Positions 27,010-35,068 of a stretch of 64,000 nt of DNA are shown here, piece by piece. Position 1 is the first letter of the stretch, and each line of letters starts with the position of its first letter. The DNA lies in NCBI GenBank assembly GCA_029222685.1, contig JARHVB010000023.1:299665-363664 (forward strand), given 5' to 3'. The notes beneath the pieces were generated by a model that was not told the origin of the DNA, ran no database searches, and worked only from the letters and a program-made list of their open reading frames with translations. The translations under genes were made by a program, and so were the position numbers. The stretch comes from Terripilifer ovatus (GTDB taxonomy: Bacteria; Pseudomonadota; Alphaproteobacteria; Rhizobiales; Beijerinckiaceae).

Positions 27010-28141
27010 ATGCGCGCCGAGGCCGAATCCCTCGTTGAACAGATCAAGCAGTCCGTGGGACTGCTGAGGAGGCATCTTTGACGTCGATGCAGCGACACGC
27101 CGGCTGGCGGAGCTGAACGCGAAGGTCGAAGATCCGTCGCTTTGGAACAATCCCGACGACGCGCAGAAGATCATGCGCGAGCGCACCGACCTCGAAGAGC
27201 GTCTCGGCGCGTTGTCGAAATTCGAGCGTGAGCTTGAAGACGCGATCACGCTCGTCGAACTCGGCGAGGCGGAAGAGGACGCTGACACCGAGAAGGAGGG
27301 CATCGACAGCCTGAAGGGTCTTAAGGCTGACGCCGAGCGCCGCCAGATCGAGGCGCTGCTGTCCGGCGAGGCCGATGCCAACGACACCTATCTCGAAATT
27401 CATTCGGGCGCCGGCGGCACCGAAAGCTGCGACTGGGCGCGCATGCTGCTGCGCATGTACACGCGCTGGGCCGAGCGGCGGAAGTTCAAGGTCGAGCTGA
27501 TAGAGGAGACGGCGGGCGACGAGGCGGGCATCAAGTCCGCGACCTTGCTGATCAAGGGCCACAATGCCCATGGCTGGCTGAAGACGGAATCGGGCGTGCA
27601 TCGCCTGGTGCGGATTTCACCGTTCGATTCAAACGCGCGCCGCCACACCAGCTTCGCCTCCGCCTGGGTCTACCCGGTCATCGACGACAAGATCGACATC
27701 CAGGTGAATGAAAGCGATTGCCGTATCGACACATACCGCTCATCGGGCGCTGGCGGCCAGCACGTCAACACGACGGATTCCGCCGTGCGCATCACACATA
27801 TTCCCACCGGCATCGTCGTCGCCTGTCAGATGGAGCGCTCGCAGCACAAGAACCGCGCTACGGCGTGGAACATGCTGCGCGCGCGTCTCTACGAGCGCGA
27901 GCTGGAAATCCGCGAGGCAGCGGCCAACGCGCAGGAATCGGCCAAGTCCGATATCGGCTGGGGCCATCAGATCCGTTCCTATGTGCTGCAGCCCTATCAG
28001 ATGGTGAAGGACCTGCGCACCGGCCACGTCTCGGGCACGCCCGACGAAGTGCTCGACGGCGACCTCGACGATTTCATGCAGGCGTCGCTGGCGCAGCGCG
28101 TTTATGGTGGCGGCCCTGAAACCGTCGCCGACGTGGACTGA
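27010..28141 (+). CDS. prfB: Peptide chain release factor 2, with programmed +1 frameshift
   Basis: RF2 recognises UGA and UAA stop codons and triggers peptide release. The gene is in two frames. A short zero frame starts at ATG 27010 ([11 protein letters not shown]) and stops at an in-frame TGA, 27079-27081, after 23 codons. Shifting +1 at CTT-T gives [20 protein letters not shown] and then the main frame to 28141, 376 residues in all. The shift site has the classical parts: AGGAGG four bases before CTTTGAC. The release motif GGQ is at residues 248-250 ([17 protein letters not shown]). The SPF-type tripeptide region lies in the preceding domain. A gene start placed downstream of the TGA would be wrong. 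Confidence 0.96.
27070..27082 (+). promoter_or_regulatory. prfB autoregulatory +1 frameshift site
   Basis: The internal Shine-Dalgarno sequence AGGAGG is followed by CAT and the slippery CTT-TGA-C. When RF2 is scarce the ribosome pauses at UGA and slips forward one base, restoring synthesis of RF2. This is the same architecture as in Escherichia coli prfB. Confidence 0.95.
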
Positions 28142-28146
28142 GGCTG

Positions 28147-28737
28147 ATGGCGCGGACGGCAAAACCAGCTCAGGCCCAAGCCGTCGAGAAGGCAAACCTC
28201 GTTGAGAAGCCGGAGGCCGGCGGTAAGACGCAAGCCCGCAAGAATTCGCTGGCGCGGACGGAACTGGAAACCGAAGTTCTCTATGGGCTCCTCGGCCATC
28301 CGGGGCATTTCGTCCGGCGCCTGCATCAGATTTCGGTCGCGATATTTCTGAAGCAGACTGAGAAATACGATCTCACGCAGGTTCAGTTCGCGACGCTCGA
28401 GACGATCAATTTCGCGCCCGGCATCGACCAGTCGACGCTTGGCCACCTCATAGCGCTCGACCGGCAGACGATCAGCAATGTCATCGGCCGGCTGGTCGAC
28501 AAGGGACTGGTCCATCGCGAGCCGCGCGATGGCCGTACCAATGCGCTTTTTGCCACGGTGAAAGCAAAGACCATTCTGCGCTCGATGAGACCCCTGGCTG
28601 GAAGCGTCGGCGGCATCCTTCTGGCTCCGCTCACCGAGCGCGAGCGGAAATCCTTCGTCCGCATGCTGATCAAGCTGGTCGAAAGCAATAACCAGCTCAG
28701 CCGTGCGCCATATAATCCCACCGGCAAGGATGCCTGA
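28147..28737 (+). CDS. MarR family transcriptional regulator
   Basis: Winged-helix regulator of the MarR family, 196 residues. After a charged, Lys/Ala-rich N-terminal extension of about 35 residues comes the dimerisation helix (EVLYGLLGHPGHFVRRLHQI), LTQVQFATLETINFAPGIDQSTLG (first part of the winged helix), the recognition helix LIALDRQTISNVIGRLVDKGLV and the wing REPRDGRTNALFATV at about residues 95-140. It begins five bases after the prfB stop and runs toward the cupin dioxygenase gene. MarR proteins often control nearby aromatic-degradation genes, and a palindrome at 30948 is a candidate target; this link is inference. The real start may be downstream of the extension. Confidence 0.88.
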   Translation: MARTAKPAQAQAVEKANLVEKPEAGGKTQARKNSLARTELETEVLYGLLGHPGHFVRRLHQISVAIFLKQTEKYDLTQVQFATLETINFAPGIDQSTLGHLIALDRQTISNVIGRLVDKGLVHREPRDGRTNALFATVKAKTILRSMRPLAGSVGGILLAPLTERERKSFVRMLIKLVESNNQLSRAPYNPTGKDA

Positions 28738-28764
28738 AGCGCGTGCTCCTGACGCCTTGCGCCT

Positions 28765-29784
28765 TTACGCAGGGTCGATTTCCTCGCGCAGCAGATTGAG
28801 CCGCTGAAAGATATCCCGGTCGGAGATGACGAACAGTTTCGCCTCCGCAGAGGATGCCCGATGTTGGCACCATGCACCCGGTGGAACGGTGAAGATGTCA
28901 CGGGCATTCCAGGTCACCGTCTCGCCGCCGATGATCGACGATCCTTCGCCCTCCAGTACACAGCACACCACATGGGTGTTCGACCGGAAGCGTTTTGCCG
29001 CCACGGCCCTGTCGATGCCGATGAGGCTGCAATCGAGGAAGGCGAGGGCGCCGGCGCCGTTCTGCGGGTTGACGTAGCGGACCCGGCGCAGTCCGTCCGC
29101 AGCGGTGGGAGCGGCCGCAAGGGCGCGCCGGGCATTCTCGAACGGATAGCGGAAGACCGGCGAATGTTGCGGATTGGCGGGCAGGCCGTCCGGCAGCATA
29201 TTGGCCACGGCGAAGACATCATCCGCCAGCGTTTGCATCGGTGCGTTGATCGGTCCGGGCTGGAATTCGCTGGTGCCGAGAAAATCGTGAAACGGCACGT
29301 CGAGGGCGTCGAGCCAGATGACCGGCTCGCTGCCGGGATGCCGGTGCTCATGCCAGCACCAGCCGGGTGTGAGGATCAGGTCGCCGAAGTCCATCAGGCA
29401 TGCCTTGCCGTCGACAAGCGTTTCGGCGCCGCTGCCCTCCAGCACCAGCCGGATGGCGTTCATGGAATGGCGATGAGGCCTGGCGACTTCGCCGGGGAGC
29501 AGCGATTGCAGGGCGACCGCAAGCGTGCCGAGCGTCGCGCCATGTTCGCCCAGGCGTGGATTCGATAGCGAAAGGACGCGCCGCTCGACGGCGGCAGGAG
29601 AACTCATCGCCAGTGCGTGTCCGATCAGGGGGCGCATTTTGCTCCACGCCCAGACCAGCGGCTTTTCGCCGTCCCCGGCGACCTTATGAGCGGTGGGGCT
29701 CTCCCACAGCGGAGCCAGATTGGCGCGCCGCCATTCGTCTCTGGCGCAGGCATAGGCGGGATCGTCGATCGAAAGCGAAGTCAT
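28765..29784 (-). CDS. Gentisate 1,2-dioxygenase-like bicupin protein
   Basis: Non-haem Fe(II) ring-cleaving dioxygenase family that opens gentisate or related 1,4-hydroxylated or salicylate-like aromatics. The 339 residues match the family length. The first cupin has the iron ligands in PGEVARPHRHSMNAIRLVLEG (His-Arg-His near residue 103) and GDLILTPGWCWHEHRHPGSEP; IWLDALDVP follows as in gentisate dioxygenases. The second cupin (THVVCCVLEGEG, FTVPPGAWCQHR) lacks an HxH pair, as usual. It starts in a four-base overlap with the upstream flavin monooxygenase gene, so the two are translated together. Substrate not determined; 1-hydroxy-2-naphthoate-type relatives are equally possible. Confidence 0.85.
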   Translation of the reverse strand: MTSLSIDDPAYACARDEWRRANLAPLWESPTAHKVAGDGEKPLVWAWSKMRPLIGHALAMSSPAAVERRVLSLSNPRLGEHGATLGTLAVALQSLLPGEVARPHRHSMNAIRLVLEGSGAETLVDGKACLMDFGDLILTPGWCWHEHRHPGSEPVIWLDALDVPFHDFLGTSEFQPGPINAPMQTLADDVFAVANMLPDGLPANPQHSPVFRYPFENARRALAAAPTAADGLRRVRYVNPQNGAGALAFLDCSLIGIDRAVAAKRFRSNTHVVCCVLEGEGSSIIGGETVTWNARDIFTVPPGAWCQHRASSAEAKLFVISDRDIFQRLNLLREEIDPA

Positions 29785-30884
29785 GAGACCTCCTGAACGC
29801 TGTGGGACTCGCCAAAGGAAACCGGCCGTGCGGCGGTCGCTTGCGAAAACCTCGGCAGGACATGTGTGCAGAACATCTGCAGTGACTGCCGCGCCGAAAC
29901 ATAATCCAGATTGCCGAAGTTGACCTGCAGGGAGGCATGCTCGAATTTTCCGATCGTGTCCTGCAGACGCTGTATTGTCTGTATGATCCCTTCGGGGCTG
30001 CCGACCCAGGCGCCGCCGGATTCTATCTGGGTTTCAAGGGTCGCCGTGACCAGGCTTTTGGCCTGTTTGTCGTAGTCGCGGTAGTCCTTGCTGACAGTTC
30101 CGGTCGCCCATTCTCCGGCGCATTCGTTCAAGGCTTCAAAGTAAAGGTCGAACGGGCCACGGGCAATGTCGCGCGCCTTGGCAGGGTCTTCGTGACAGAA
30201 CATGTGAAAGGCGACCATGACATCGCCGTCGCCCGGATGGCCGGCGGCCCGCCAGGCCTGCCGGTAGGTTTCCAGCAGCGGCTTGATGGGACCGATGGGA
30301 ATGGCCATCAGGGAATATCCCTGCCGTCCGGCGAATTCGAAGGTCTCAGCCGTCTGGGTCGCGGCCACATAGAACTTCGGGCGCGGGCGCTGTGTCGGCC
30401 GTGGCAGCGACGTCACGTTCTCGAACGAATGGAATTGCCCGTTGTGCGAGGCATGTTCGCTGCGTAGCAGAAGGTCGATCTGTTCCAGGCCTTCGCGAAA
30501 GCGCGCCTGCGATTCATCCGGCGATATCTTGAAGCGGCGGAATTCATGCGGCAGGAAAGCCCGTGCAAAGCCGACGTCCAGCCGTCCGTTCGAGATCGCA
30601 TCGACCATGCCGATCTCGCCGGCGAGTTTCAGCGGATGATTGAACACGGGAAGCACGGCGCCGGTGACCAGCCGCATGGTCTTCGTGCGCTGGGCGAGCG
30701 CCGCCAGAAAAATCAAAGGATTGGGCGTGAACCCGCCGTAACGATTGAAATAATGTTCGACAATGCGTCCGTGGGTGAAGCCCAATTGCTCAGCCTCGGC
30801 GGCCAGAGCCAGCGACTCCTCGAAGTAGTCCGCCGCCGAGCGGTCCGAACCGCCAACCGGGAAAAACTGGATACCAAACTCCAT
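29781..30884 (-). CDS. Luciferase-like (LLM class) flavin-dependent monooxygenase
   Basis: TIM-barrel FMNH2-dependent monooxygenase, 367 residues. Typical features: MEFGIQFFPVGG start, LGFTHGRIVEHYFNRYGGFTPNP near residue 42 (shown in part), TGAVLPVFNHPLKLAGEIGMVD, and ISNGRLDVGFARAFLPHEF at about residue 100. ATG 30884 is preceded by AGGGAGG nine bases upstream, which decides it over an earlier in-frame start. It is the first gene of a two-gene operon with the gentisate-type dioxygenase. No flavin reductase is encoded nearby, so FMNH2 must come from elsewhere. It might hydroxylate or cleave the side chain of the substrate that the cupin enzyme then opens. Confidence 0.88.
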   Translation of the reverse strand: MEFGIQFFPVGGSDRSAADYFEESLALAAEAEQLGFTHGRIVEHYFNRYGGFTPNPLIFLAALAQRTKTMRLVTGAVLPVFNHPLKLAGEIGMVDAISNGRLDVGFARAFLPHEFRRFKISPDESQARFREGLEQIDLLLRSEHASHNGQFHSFENVTSLPRPTQRPRPKFYVAATQTAETFEFAGRQGYSLMAIPIGPIKPLLETYRQAWRAAGHPGDGDVMVAFHMFCHEDPAKARDIARGPFDLYFEALNECAGEWATGTVSKDYRDYDKQAKSLVTATLETQIESGGAWVGSPEGIIQTIQRLQDTIGKFEHASLQVNFGNLDYVSARQSLQMFCTHVLPRFSQATAARPVSFGESHSVQEVS

Positions 30885-30921
30885 CGCATGACCCTCCCTG
30901 ATCATTGTCAGTATGCAGATT

Positions 30922-30951
30922 ATTATGTCGGCTGGAAATAAAAATTGTCAT
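30922..30951 (-). promoter_or_regulatory. Sigma-70 promoter of the monooxygenase-dioxygenase operon
   Basis: Read on the minus strand: -35 ATGACA (30951-30946), an 18-bp spacer, then -10 CATAAT (30927-30922). Each hexamer matches consensus at five of six positions. The predicted start of transcription near 30915 leaves a leader of about 31 bases before the ATG at 30884. Confidence 0.6.
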
Positions 30952-30959
30952 AGCTATGA
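30948..30959. promoter_or_regulatory. Palindromic operator in the divergent region
   Basis: TCATAGCTATGA is a perfect 12-bp palindrome, flanked symmetrically at one further remove by AT/AT (AT-N2-palindrome-N2-AT, 20 bp in all). It overlaps the -35 box of the minus-strand promoter and lies about 77 bases upstream of the divergent TctC gene. The size and symmetry suit a MarR-family site that represses both directions. Confidence 0.5.
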
Positions 30960-31035
30960 TGATTTTTCTTGACGGCCACGGTGTCATTGCCCCAGCATAG
31001 AGGTCTTGGGTCAACGGGCCGAAGGGGAGGGACGC

Positions 31036-32019
31036 ATGCTCAGGCGGATGGTGCTATCCGGCGCTTTTGCCGTGGTCGCTATGGTTGCGGTTGCACCGCA
31101 AGCGGCAGTCGCTCAAACGGATTATCCCTCGCGCCCGGTGCGTGTGCTCGTCGCCTATCCGCCGGGCGGCTTCCCCGATACGACGGCGAGACTGTTCAGC
31201 GATCAACTGGGCAAGATCCTTCACCAGTCGTTCATCGTCGAAAACAAGCCAAGTTCCGGCACCATCGTTGCCGGCGAAGCCGTCGCACGGGCAGCGCCGG
31301 ACGGCTATACGCTCCTGGCTGCGGACTCGCAGATGTGGGCCATCGCGCCGCTCATGTACAGGCTGCCGTTCGATCCCATGAAGGATTTCGAACCCATCAG
31401 CATGCTCAGCGAGAACAACAACTATCTGTCGGTCAGTCCCAAGTCGCCTATCCCTCCCAACCTTCCCGATGCCATCCGGTTTCTCAAGGCTCATCCCGGC
31501 CAGTTTCACTACGGGTCTGCCGGCATCGGTTCCTTTCATCATCTCCTGATGGAGGTCTTTCAGGCGAAAACCGGCATAAAACTGGTTCATGTGCCATTCA
31601 AAGGCACTGCACAGATACTGCCGGCCCTGTCCGAGGGAGAGATCGCGATCGCCAACCACTCGCTGGCCAGCGTGTCGTCGTATCTTGCGCAGGGCAAGAT
31701 CAAGATGATCGGCATCATTGCCGGGAAGCGTTCGACCTCGTATCCGGATGTGCCGACCATGCAGGAGGGCGGTGTTTCCGGCATGGATATTCCAGGAACA
31801 ATGGCCCTGTTCGCACCGAAAGGGACTCCGAGACCGATCATCGACAGACTGGGCCAGGCTATCAAGACTGCAGTCACCCAGCCGGATCTGCGCCAGCGCA
31901 TGGACTCGTTGAGCGTCACTCCGATCGGCACTTCGCCGGAAGACACCGCGGCGACCATGAAGGCGGATTTCGCGGCGTTTTCAGCGGTGGCGAAAGACGC
32001 GAACCTGAAACCTGAATGA
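31036..32019 (+). CDS. TctC/Bug-type periplasmic binding protein
   Basis: Tripartite tricarboxylate transporter receptor, 327 residues, with a clean signal peptide (SGAFAVVAMVAVAPQAAVAQ). Family motifs: DYPSRPVRVLVAYPPGGFPDT at residues 30-50 (first 20 shown by the start DYPSRPVRVLVAYPPGG), FIVENKPSSGTIVAGEAVA, PDGYTLLAAD, and SYPDVPTMQEGGVSGMD. GGGGAGGGA lies seven bases before ATG 31036. The stop overlaps an ATG of the P450 frame, so receptor and oxygenase look co-transcribed. It is a second orphan receptor: no TctA/TctB is present. It likely binds the carboxylated aromatic or other organic acid used by cluster A. Confidence 0.9.
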   Translation: MLRRMVLSGAFAVVAMVAVAPQAAVAQTDYPSRPVRVLVAYPPGGFPDTTARLFSDQLGKILHQSFIVENKPSSGTIVAGEAVARAAPDGYTLLAADSQMWAIAPLMYRLPFDPMKDFEPISMLSENNNYLSVSPKSPIPPNLPDAIRFLKAHPGQFHYGSAGIGSFHHLLMEVFQAKTGIKLVHVPFKGTAQILPALSEGEIAIANHSLASVSSYLAQGKIKMIGIIAGKRSTSYPDVPTMQEGGVSGMDIPGTMALFAPKGTPRPIIDRLGQAIKTAVTQPDLRQRMDSLSVTPIGTSPEDTAATMKADFAAFSAVAKDANLKPE

Positions 32020-33278
32020 ACAGCCGCAGTCGTGAGCTTTCAAGGAGAGCAATCTTGGATTTGTCGACGATCGACCGCAGCAACTCGACCGAGATGGATC
32101 TCGGCGGCGCCCATTTCAAGGCAAACGCACGCAAGTATCTGGCGGAGTGGGCGAGGAAGCCGCCGTTCTACGTGTTCAATAATGGCCCGTCGCAGGTGAT
32201 CGTCGGGCGCTATGCCGACGTGCAGGAGATGTTGCGCGATGCGCAGCGCTTTTCATCGGAGGTTCCGCTTGGAAAGGGGTATGAGCAGTTCGACCGCTTC
32301 ATCGGCAGCAAGCCGATCACGCAGATGGAGGGGGAGGCGCACGCACGGCTGCGACGCCTGATGATGCCGGCGTTCTCGGCGCGCAGGGTCGAGCAGATCG
32401 AGGGGCGCATCTGCGACATCATCGACGGCATGCTCGACGAGATCGAACGTGACGGTCCGGCGTTCGATGCGATGGGGCAATACGCGGCCCGCCTCGTCAT
32501 CGGGGTGTTGCTCACCGCCATGCTCAATCTCGATGATGCGCAGAAAAAAGTGCTTATGGCGTTTCAGGACGTCCAGCCGCTGTTGACGTCGATGAAGGCC
32601 GGGCAACCGCATCCGCCGGAAGTGCTTGCTGCGCACGGCAGCATGCGCGAAGTGATCGAGCATGTCATCACGCAGCGCAGGGCAAATCCGCAATCGGATT
32701 TTCTCAGCGATCTCGTGCAGGCGCGCGACGAAGGCGACCGGCTGAACGACGTCGAATTGTTCGATCAGATTTTCGGCATATTCGGGGCGCTTGCGACCAC
32801 GCCGCGCACCATGTCGGGAGCACTCCACGCGATCTATAGCCATCCCGAACAGGCGCATGAACTCGTCCGCGATCCCGCCCTTCTTCCCGACGCCATCGAA
32901 GAATGTCTTCGCTTCGCCGGCAACGGCTATTTCACGTTTCCGCGCATCGCCACATGCGACACGGAACTTGGCGGCACGACGATTCTAAAGGGCATGATTC
33001 TGCGGCCGTCGCCGCAGGCGGCCAACTACGATCCCACGGTATTCGAGGACCCGCTGACATTCGACATTCACCGCAGGCCGCAGCGGATCATGACATTCGG
33101 CGCCGGGCCGCATCATTGCATCGGTCATGTGCTCGGCCGCAAGACACTCCTGTTGGCGCTCGGCATGTTCATGGCGCGCTTCCCCGAAGCGCGCCTGGCC
33201 GATCCCGATTTCGTTCCCGAGTATGGCGGGGCGACCGGCGAGCTGCGCACCAAGGTGCTGCCGATGCTGACCCATTGA
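32016..33278 (+). CDS. Cytochrome P450 with an atypical I-helix
   Basis: Soluble bacterial P450, up to 420 residues. The haem loop is intact, FGAGPHHCIGHVLGR with Cys368 as thiolate ligand, and the K-helix ExxR is Glu296-Arg299 (EECLRFAG). In the I-helix the usual Gly-Gly/Ala-x-Asp/Glu-Thr pattern reads Gly-Ala-Leu-Ala260-Thr261-Thr-Pro, so the acid of the acid-alcohol pair is missing while the threonine is kept. Two starts are possible: ATG 32016, overlapping the TctC stop, or TTG 32055 with AAGGAGAG seven bases before it. No ferredoxin or reductase gene is adjacent. Substrate unknown. Confidence 0.9.
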   Translation: MNSRSRELSRRAILDLSTIDRSNSTEMDLGGAHFKANARKYLAEWARKPPFYVFNNGPSQVIVGRYADVQEMLRDAQRFSSEVPLGKGYEQFDRFIGSKPITQMEGEAHARLRRLMMPAFSARRVEQIEGRICDIIDGMLDEIERDGPAFDAMGQYAARLVIGVLLTAMLNLDDAQKKVLMAFQDVQPLLTSMKAGQPHPPEVLAAHGSMREVIEHVITQRRANPQSDFLSDLVQARDEGDRLNDVELFDQIFGIFGALATTPRTMSGALHAIYSHPEQAHELVRDPALLPDAIEECLRFAGNGYFTFPRIATCDTELGGTTILKGMILRPSPQAANYDPTVFEDPLTFDIHRRPQRIMTFGAGPHHCIGHVLGRKTLLLALGMFMARFPEARLADPDFVPEYGGATGELRTKVLPMLTH

Positions 33279-33344
33279 CCGATTCATTGACATAGCCAAG
33301 CTGAGACATAGACTGCCTCCTCGAACCTGTAGGGGAGGCCGGCA

Positions 33345-35051
33345 ATGCATCATATCCATTCGAGTCGACGCGATTTTCTCGGCATGACGGCGGGCGCCTT
33401 GGGCGGCGCCTCCATACCCTGGCGTCTCGCCTTCGCCGATGCGCGCGACGCCGACATGGTGGTGATCAATGCCACCGTTCATACGGTCGACGCCAGTCTC
33501 CCGAGAGCCGAAGCCTTCGCCGTCCGCGACGGCCGTTTCCTTGCCGTCGGCAGCAGCGACGATGTCAAATCGTTCGCCGGCAAGGCGACGCAGGTCGTAG
33601 ATGCCAAAGGGCTGACGATCGTGCCGGGCTTCATCGACTGCCATGTCCATCCGGTCGGCGAAGTGCTGCTCTATCAGGTGCTCGTCGGCAATCCGTTCGA
33701 TGTCGAGTTCGTCACCATAGACAGCATCATCGCCAAGTTGCGCGAGCGGGCGGCGCAGACGCCGCCAGGCACCTGGGTCGAAGGCTTCTTCTTCGACGAT
33801 ACGAAAGTGAAAGATGCGCAGCTGCTGACCGTACGCGACCTCGACAAGGCTTCCACACAGCATCCGATCATGGTGCGCCATCGTGGCGGTCATACCTACT
33901 ACGTCAACAGCAAGGCTTTCGAACTGGCCGGCATCACCAGGGAGACGCCCAATCCTTTCGGCGGCACGTTCGATCGCGACCAGGAGGGCAATCTCAACGG
34001 AAGAGTCACCGACCGTGCCGGGGTCGTCTTCACCAAGGTCGGGCAACGCCCGGTCTTCACCGAGGCGCAGCGCGCCCAGCGCAGCCGCGACGGTCTTGCC
34101 CATATCTCCAAGCAGTTCGTGCGCTACGGTCTCACCAGCGTGCATCACGAGGGCGGCGATCTTGCGGCCTTGCAGCAGATCCGGGCGCGCGGCGATCTCC
34201 TGCACAGGGTCAGCTATGAAGCGGCCGGCCCATTGGTCGACAGCCTGATCGCCGACGGCTTCCGCAGCGGATTCGGCGACGAATGGCTGCGCATCGGCGC
34301 GACATTCGAACATACGATCGATGGGTCGTTCTCAGAGCGGACGATGGCGCTGAGCACGCCTTATGCCGGCAGCAATCCGCCTTATAAAGGCAATATCCTG
34401 ACAACCCAGGACGATCTCAACGCCTGGATCGAGAAGGTTCATCGCGCCGGCATCCAGGTCAATTGCCACGCCAACGGCGACGTCGCCATCGACATGATGC
34501 TGACCGCCATGGAGCGGGCGCTGAAGCTCCATCCGGTCGCCGATGCGCGGCCGAAGATCACCCATTGCACCCTGATCAACGACGATCTCATCGCGCGCAT
34601 GAAAGCCATGAACGCGGTGGCCGCCGTGTTCTCGACCTATCCCTATTACAACTCCGACAAGTTCGTCTTCTACGGCGAGGATCTCCTGAAGCGCAGCATG
34701 GCGTTGCGCACGATGATCGACGCGGGCCTGCGCCCCGCCGCCGGATCGGACTTCTCGCCCGGGCCGTTCTCGCCGCTGCTGGCGCTGCAGGCGATGGTGA
34801 CGCGCACCGGCTGGGACGGCAAGACCTGGGGCGCCAACCAGCGTATCTCGATCGACGAGGCGCTGATGGTGACGACCTTGAACGGCGCCTACAATTCGCA
34901 TGAGGAAGCGATCAAAGGGTCGATCACGCCGGGCAAGCTCGCAGATTATGTCGTGCTGGCGGAAGACGTGAAGACTGTCGCGCCTGACAAGATCAAGGAC
35001 ATCAAGATCGTGCGCACCGTAACCGGCGGCGTCACGCGCTACGAGGCGTAG
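33345..35051 (+). CDS. Tat-exported amidohydrolase, YtcJ-like
   Basis: Metal-dependent hydrolase of the amidohydrolase superfamily, 568 residues. The N-terminus carries a twin-arginine signal, Ser7-Arg-Arg-Asp-Phe-Leu12, followed by a hydrophobic GMTAGALGGASIP segment, so the folded enzyme is exported to the periplasm. Catalytic segments: VVDAKGLTIVPGFIDCHVHP with the HxH metal pair near residue 100, VNCHANGDVAIDM, KITHCTLINDD, and the metal Asp in AAGSDFSPGPFSPL. GGGGAGG lies nine bases before the ATG. The P450 gene ends 66 bases upstream. Periplasmic location suggests it trims an amide or ester-linked compound before uptake by the TctC system. Substrate unknown. Confidence 0.9.
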   Translation: MHHIHSSRRDFLGMTAGALGGASIPWRLAFADARDADMVVINATVHTVDASLPRAEAFAVRDGRFLAVGSSDDVKSFAGKATQVVDAKGLTIVPGFIDCHVHPVGEVLLYQVLVGNPFDVEFVTIDSIIAKLRERAAQTPPGTWVEGFFFDDTKVKDAQLLTVRDLDKASTQHPIMVRHRGGHTYYVNSKAFELAGITRETPNPFGGTFDRDQEGNLNGRVTDRAGVVFTKVGQRPVFTEAQRAQRSRDGLAHISKQFVRYGLTSVHHEGGDLAALQQIRARGDLLHRVSYEAAGPLVDSLIADGFRSGFGDEWLRIGATFEHTIDGSFSERTMALSTPYAGSNPPYKGNILTTQDDLNAWIEKVHRAGIQVNCHANGDVAIDMMLTAMERALKLHPVADARPKITHCTLINDDLIARMKAMNAVAAVFSTYPYYNSDKFVFYGEDLLKRSMALRTMIDAGLRPAAGSDFSPGPFSPLLALQAMVTRTGWDGKTWGANQRISIDEALMVTTLNGAYNSHEEAIKGSITPGKLADYVVLAEDVKTVAPDKIKDIKIVRTVTGGVTRYEA

Positions 35052-35068
35052 CGTATCCGGAGCGGCCG

